NCBI GenBank assembly: GCA_937888615.1
Contig: CALABZ010000340.1
Location: 1-18,658, forward strand
Length of the DNA: 18,658 bases
Direction: 5' to 3'
Source: an uncultured Lentisphaeria bacterium
Lineage (GTDB): Bacteria > Verrucomicrobiota > Lentisphaeria > Victivallales > Victivallaceae
The notes beneath the pieces are model-generated. The model ran no database searches. It was not told the origin of the DNA and saw nothing but the letters and a program-made list of their open reading frames with translations. The translations under genes and the position numbers were made by a program. Positions within the stretch are counted from its first letter, which is position 1. Each line of letters opens with the position of its first letter. Positions 14,797 through 18,658 of the stretch are shown here, piece after piece.

Positions 14797-16761
14797 ATGA
14801 ATCAACAAAGAATTCAACGCAGTCGGTCCGAAGGGAATGAGAAGTTCTTTTGGAGGAAGCAATTCCTTCCCCCTCAAGTTTTACCTGTTTTTTTTAACTT
14901 GATATTATTGTCGGCATTTTCTCTTTGGGCAGGAAACGACGGAACAGTAAAGGTGAGTCAGTTTAGTCCGCAAAAAGAAGATGCTACCGCCGCAGTACAA
15001 GCCGCTCTTGATTCAGGAGCGGCAAAAGTAATATTTGATAAACTGCCATTTGATTATATCGTCAAACCGATTATGCTACGAGGCAATCAGGAAGTTATCA
15101 TTTCCGACGGGGTTAAGGTACGGGCAATGCCGGACCAGTTTCACGGTCCCACCGATACCATGTTCATTGCCACTGATATTAAGAATCTGATAATACAGGG
15201 TGAAGGCTCAGCCGAGCTTACGATGAACAAGGCTGATTATCAGGATCCAAGTCGTTACAGTCGCTCGGAATGGCGTAATACAATTGCCGTACTGGGCTGT
15301 GAAAATGTTACAATACGCGGACTGAAAGTTTCTCAATCGGGTGGAGACGGCATCTACGTCAGCGGCAGCGAAAAGATTAATTTCAGCAAAAACGTTACCC
15401 TTGAAAATTTGGTCAGTACAGAACATCATCGCCAGGGATGCAGCATTATTTCTGCTGAAGATTTATTAGTCAGGAACTGCAAATTCATCAATACTAAAGG
15501 AACTCCACCGCAGGCCGGAATCGATTTTGAACCCAATAACTCCAAACAGGTATTAGTCAATTGTCTGGTCGAGACCTGCGAATTTATCGGAAATGCCGGT
15601 AGTGGAGGAGGTTGCGGATTACACTATGCCTTGGCAAAACCAATTTCAATTACCTTTAAAAATTGCCGTTTTACTGACAATCGGTATGCCGCTTTTGAGA
15701 TTTGGCCGGGCGGTGACCGAGACAAACCGATTACCGGAACCATCAGCCTGATCGGATGTCACCTTGATAATATGTTAGTAATAAACAATCAACGCAATCA
15801 TGGCGCTCAGATCATTTTACGCGATGTCATGATCGAGAACAAAGGGGATGCGGCGCCAATTATGCTGCATACACAGTTCAATGATAATATTTCTAATATT
15901 GATTTCGGCAATACCACAATTCTACAGGATTTAAAAAAGCCGGTGTTCAAAGTTGGCGCACTCGGTGCGGCCGGAATTTCGCCTCTTAAGGGGAGTATTA
16001 TTGTGAAAGCCAACAACGGCAGCTCTAAAAAATTTGACTTAGAGCAATTGTCAAAACAATATTCAGGCAATGTCTCTATGCGTGATTTTGTTAGTGAAAC
16101 GCTTGATGTTCGGGATATGGTTCCAGGCTCCAGCTCCGGTATTGGTGAAAATCCACTCAATCTCCGGGGTAAAGTTCGTTTTCTGCAATACGGAAAAGCC
16201 GGGGAGCCGATTGAATTGGTCTTTACCGTAGTATATTTACCTAAAGGCCAAAGCATCAAGATACCGGTAACCATAACTGACGCCTACAATACATTTGTTG
16301 AAAAATTTGAGATTAAAAACAAAGAATTCATTTATCGCTTTGTGCCCAAATATAATAGTGTCTTTTCCTTCTCTTTTTCTACTGCAAACACAGTAAACAT
16401 TAAAAGTACGGCGCCCGGACAAGGATACGACACTTCGAAACGTCTTGGTATGATGGGATGCAATGGAGAATTTTACTTCCAGGTGCCGAAAGATATCGAA
16501 AACGTCAGAATCGAACTATGGGGAGATATGGGAGAAGCTGTAGCTGGTGAACTTTATGATCAATCAGGCAGATTGGTGGCCAAAGTGCCGCATAATTACG
16601 GAATTCAATTTTTAACGGCCAAGCGTCATCCGAGCACAAAGCCGGAATTGTGGAAATTAAAAATTAAGAATGCCAAGGAAGATCATGGCATTCGACTTGG
16701 CGCTCCACTAAATCCGATTGTATTTACTGATCCGGCTAATATTTTGGTGAAAAAGGAATAG
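14797..16761 (+). CDS. Secreted right-handed parallel beta-helix protein (pectate-lyase superfamily-like)
   Basis: The product has 654 residues. A long basic N-terminus and a hydrophobic core (LPVFFNLILLSAFSLWA) form a signal peptide, cleaved after about Ala45. DATAAVQAALDSGA (62-75) is the opening motif of pectate-lyase-superfamily beta-helices. The coils run from about 120 to 400, with repeated strand patterns such as NLIIQGEG, NVTIRGLKV, GGDGIYV (182-188) and LLVRNCKFINT, and the block GTPPQAGIDFEPN (235-247). The C-terminal 200 residues look like beta-sandwich domains and may bind glycan. Such proteins are polysaccharide lyases or glycosidases such as polygalacturonases; the catalytic residues and reaction cannot be assigned here. 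GGAG lies five bases before the ATG. The gene is more AT-rich than its neighbours on both sides. It fits pectin degradation together with the CE12-like esterase. Confidence 0.82.
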   Translation: MNQQRIQRSRSEGNEKFFWRKQFLPPQVLPVFFNLILLSAFSLWAGNDGTVKVSQFSPQKEDATAAVQAALDSGAAKVIFDKLPFDYIVKPIMLRGNQEVIISDGVKVRAMPDQFHGPTDTMFIATDIKNLIIQGEGSAELTMNKADYQDPSRYSRSEWRNTIAVLGCENVTIRGLKVSQSGGDGIYVSGSEKINFSKNVTLENLVSTEHHRQGCSIISAEDLLVRNCKFINTKGTPPQAGIDFEPNNSKQVLVNCLVETCEFIGNAGSGGGCGLHYALAKPISITFKNCRFTDNRYAAFEIWPGGDRDKPITGTISLIGCHLDNMLVINNQRNHGAQIILRDVMIENKGDAAPIMLHTQFNDNISNIDFGNTTILQDLKKPVFKVGALGAAGISPLKGSIIVKANNGSSKKFDLEQLSKQYSGNVSMRDFVSETLDVRDMVPGSSSGIGENPLNLRGKVRFLQYGKAGEPIELVFTVVYLPKGQSIKIPVTITDAYNTFVEKFEIKNKEFIYRFVPKYNSVFSFSFSTANTVNIKSTAPGQGYDTSKRLGMMGCNGEFYFQVPKDIENVRIELWGDMGEAVAGELYDQSGRLVAKVPHNYGIQFLTAKRHPSTKPELWKLKIKNAKEDHGIRLGAPLNPIVFTDPANILVKKE

Positions 16762-16786
16762 CTGCTCGACACGTTATTTATGAATA

Positions 16787-16814
16787 TTGTTAAACGAGAA
16801 TTTATGGATATAAT
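16787..16814 (+). promoter_or_regulatory. Putative promoter for the right-edge glycoside hydrolase
   Basis: TTGTTA (16787-16792) and a perfect TATAAT (16809-16814) are spaced by 16 bases. The transcript would start near 16821 and give a leader of about 62 bases. This suggests the last gene can be expressed separately from the beta-helix gene. Confidence 0.5.
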
Positions 16815-16845
16815 TCAGGCCAAAGTCCGGCTGCAATCCGTTTTG

Positions 16846-16878
16846 TTAAACTAAAATAAAGTTGAGTTTAATTTTTTT
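16846..16878 (+). terminator. Hairpin plus T7 run immediately before the last gene (terminator or attenuator)
   Basis: TTAAACT (16846-16852) pairs perfectly with AGTTTAA (16865-16871) around a 12-base loop and is followed at once by seven T (16872-16878), the shape of an intrinsic terminator although the stem is AT-rich. It ends four bases before the ATG at 16883 and lies inside the leader predicted from the promoter at 16787-16814. It could end the beta-helix transcript, or control the hydrolase by attenuation or by occluding its start. Confidence 0.45.
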
Positions 16879-16882
16879 ACCT

Positions 16883-18658
16883 ATGAAAACTTCAATTAAC
16901 CCCAATGTATTCAGCGATCCGCCGGCACTTTACCGGCCCGGATATTTCTGGCTGCTAAACGGAAAACTCGATTCCGATACGCTTGTCGCTCAATTGCGCG
17001 AAATGGCCGCGCTCGGCGCGAAATCGGTCTGTCCGCATCCCATACCGCCTGAATTCCGACCCGACAGCCACAGCACTATGACGCCGGAATATCTAAGCGA
17101 CGCTTATTTCCGTGCGCTTGAGCCGGTGCTTGATGAAGCCGAAAAACTCGGGGTGAACTGGTTGCTTTACGATGAGGGCGGCTGGCCGTCGGGTAGTGCT
17201 TGCGGTCAGGTTTGGGCTTCCGATCCCGAACATTTTACCCGGCTTTTTCTGATTTCCGACGGTGGCGGCGGAGTGAAAGTTGTCCACGAAGAAAACTGTC
17301 CCGCAGAATCGGCACCTATCCCTGATTTGCTGCATTCCGGCGTCGCGCAAAAGTTTATTGAACTAACGCACGAACGCTACCGCCACTTTTTCGGACGCCA
17401 TTTCGGAAAAACTATCCGCGTTGTTTTTACCGACGAACCGGCCTATCTGCCGCCCGGACCTGGACGGCTCGCTTGGACGGTGGATTTCGCCGCTGAATTC
17501 CGTCGCCGCCAAGGTTATGACATTGAGCCTTGGTTACCCCGGCTGCTTGACTACCAAACTCGGTTTCGGGACGAAAGCACGCGGGTTCGGATTGATTATT
17601 ACGACACTCTCGCCCAACTTTTTACCGAACGCTTTCTACTGCCGGTCCGTGACTGGTGCCGCCGCCATGGTCTGATTTTCGGCGGCCACTTCGGGGGGGA
17701 GGATGAGCCGCGGATCTGTTCCTCGTTGGGGTACGGGCACCTTCTGCGTTCGCTACGCGCTCTGGACATGCCCGGTGTAGATGTGATCTGGCGACAGCTT
17801 TATCCGGAAATCCGCCGCCATCCGTTTCCGAAATACGCTTCGAGCATTGCCAACCAGGCCGGACATAAACTGGTATTGGGGGAGATTTTCGCCATTTACG
17901 GCACGGGATTGACTCCGAACGTCATGAAGTGGATAATCGATTATCTGCTGGTGCGTGGAGTTAATAGCTTTATTGCCAGTTGTATCCATCAAAATCATTC
18001 AAAAGGTGCAATGTCCGGCCGGGGTTTCGGTCCGATTAATCCGTTGTGGAAATATTTCCGGCATTTCCACGACTATGCCGGGCGGGCGGCCTATTTGCTG
18101 ACTCGGGGGCGCCCGGTTGTCGATACCGCGGTTTATTTCGATATTCGTTCACGCTGGTGCGGCGGCGACACTGCAGACAATGCTGATTCGTGGCACTGGG
18201 ATATTTCTCTCGAACTGCTGCAGCGCCGCTGCGGTTTCGATTACCTCGACGATGACGCGCTGATGACAGCCGAAATCGTGGGATGTAAACTGCACGTCGG
18301 CGTTATGGCATATGAAACGGTCGTGCTGCCGTTTCATTCGGAGCTCGCCGCGGGTGTGGCAGAAAAACTGGCCGCGTTTCAGGCCGCTGGAGGCCGGGTA
18401 AGAACTCCCGATGAATTAGACCAGTGCCCGGCATTAATCAAGATTGTACCGGAAACCGATAAGCTTCGGGTATGTAAACGCAAAATTGGTGGAACTGCAC
18501 TTTACTTTATCGTAAACGAAAGTTCGATTCCGGTATCTGTGTCGCTGGAAATTCCGGAAAAAAAAGCATTGGTCCGCTGTGATCCGGAGAGCGGTAAGTT
18601 TTATCTGGTTCAAAGCTCGGACGGTCGTTGGCGGTGGAATTTCGCTCCCTTTGGCTCG
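16883..18658 (+). CDS. TIM-barrel glycoside hydrolase, alpha-L-rhamnosidase-annotated type, partial at right edge
   Basis: The frame runs from ATG 16883 uninterrupted for 592 codons to the window end, so the C-terminus is missing. There is no signal peptide, unlike the other hydrolases here, so it is probably cytosolic. Landmarks are RPGYFWLLNG (18-27), YDEGGWPSG (96-104, Glu98), VFTDEPAY (181-188, Asp184-Glu185), GGHFGGEDE (267-275) and LGEIFAIYG (332-340, Glu334). YDExxWPSG with FTDEP is the pattern I recall from large bacterial hydrolases often labelled GH106-like or alpha-L-rhamnosidase; the GH number is uncertain. Glu185 and Glu334 are candidate catalytic acids. No ribosome site precedes the ATG; a hairpin and T-run do. 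It could trim rhamno-oligosaccharides taken up by the cell and feed the isomerase and kinase, which is inference. Confidence 0.8.
   Translation, partial: MKTSINPNVFSDPPALYRPGYFWLLNGKLDSDTLVAQLREMAALGAKSVCPHPIPPEFRPDSHSTMTPEYLSDAYFRALEPVLDEAEKLGVNWLLYDEGGWPSGSACGQVWASDPEHFTRLFLISDGGGGVKVVHEENCPAESAPIPDLLHSGVAQKFIELTHERYRHFFGRHFGKTIRVVFTDEPAYLPPGPGRLAWTVDFAAEFRRRQGYDIEPWLPRLLDYQTRFRDESTRVRIDYYDTLAQLFTERFLLPVRDWCRRHGLIFGGHFGGEDEPRICSSLGYGHLLRSLRALDMPGVDVIWRQLYPEIRRHPFPKYASSIANQAGHKLVLGEIFAIYGTGLTPNVMKWIIDYLLVRGVNSFIASCIHQNHSKGAMSGRGFGPINPLWKYFRHFHDYAGRAAYLLTRGRPVVDTAVYFDIRSRWCGGDTADNADSWHWDISLELLQRRCGFDYLDDDALMTAEIVGCKLHVGVMAYETVVLPFHSELAAGVAEKLAAFQAAGGRVRTPDELDQCPALIKIVPETDKLRVCKRKIGGTALYFIVNESSIPVSVSLEIPEKKALVRCDPESGKFYLVQSSDGRWRWNFAPFGS

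Noticed and set aside
16789..16851. Direct repeat TTGTTAAAC at 16787-16795 and 16843-16851 as a possible operator pair
   Set aside because: Each copy is explained by the -35 box or the hairpin arm, and two short AT-rich copies are weak evidence for a separate element.

Overview
The window looks like a carbohydrate-utilisation locus from a Lentisphaerota/Verrucomicrobiota-type (PVC superphylum) bacterium. The strongest taxonomic clue is the gene at 9145-9864. It is a pseudopilin-like protein with an FTLIELLVVIAI N-terminal segment and an H-X9-DG motif, a family greatly expanded in Lentisphaerae and Planctomycetes. Multi-domain secreted glycan-active enzymes with classical signal peptides fit that setting. 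I see no tRNA, rRNA, CRISPR array or complete insertion sequence.

Layout. 1-275: end of an unidentified frame entering from the left. 315-357: strong intrinsic terminator for the minus-strand operon. 392-2586 (minus): SDR oxidoreductase and class III aminotransferase, transcribed from a promoter near 2646-2674. 2587-2795: AT-rich divergent control region with a near-palindromic 26-bp element. 2796-7011 (plus): tight operon of an L-arabinose-isomerase-like protein, a tandem amidohydrolase and a rhamnulokinase-like FGGY kinase. 6990-7754 (minus): DeoR repressor whose 3' end overlaps the kinase. 7755-8075: second AT-rich control region with divergent promoters. 8079-16761 (plus): extracellular or envelope genes, namely a CE12-like SGNH esterase, the pseudopilin-like protein, a 1440-residue TIM-barrel glycoside hydrolase and a right-handed beta-helix protein. 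16883 to the right edge: a glycoside hydrolase without a signal peptide, cut by the window end.

How it may work together (inference). The secreted esterase, beta-helix protein and large hydrolase would deacetylate and cut a rhamnose- or uronate-containing polysaccharide; rhamnogalacturonan-type pectin is the best guess, from the CE12-like and RhaB-like families. The last hydrolase could finish oligosaccharides inside the cell. The released sugar would be isomerised by the AraA-like enzyme and phosphorylated by the kinase, under DeoR control. The roles of the amidohydrolase, aminotransferase and SDR are not explained by a standard L-rhamnose or L-arabinose pathway. No aldolase or transporter is in the window, so the route is incomplete here. 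The most unusual items are the AraA-like/RhaB-like/tandem-amidohydrolase combination, the 1440-residue hydrolase with duplicated N-terminal modules, the disturbed 5' end of the esterase, and a hairpin plus T-run placed directly before the last hydrolase.
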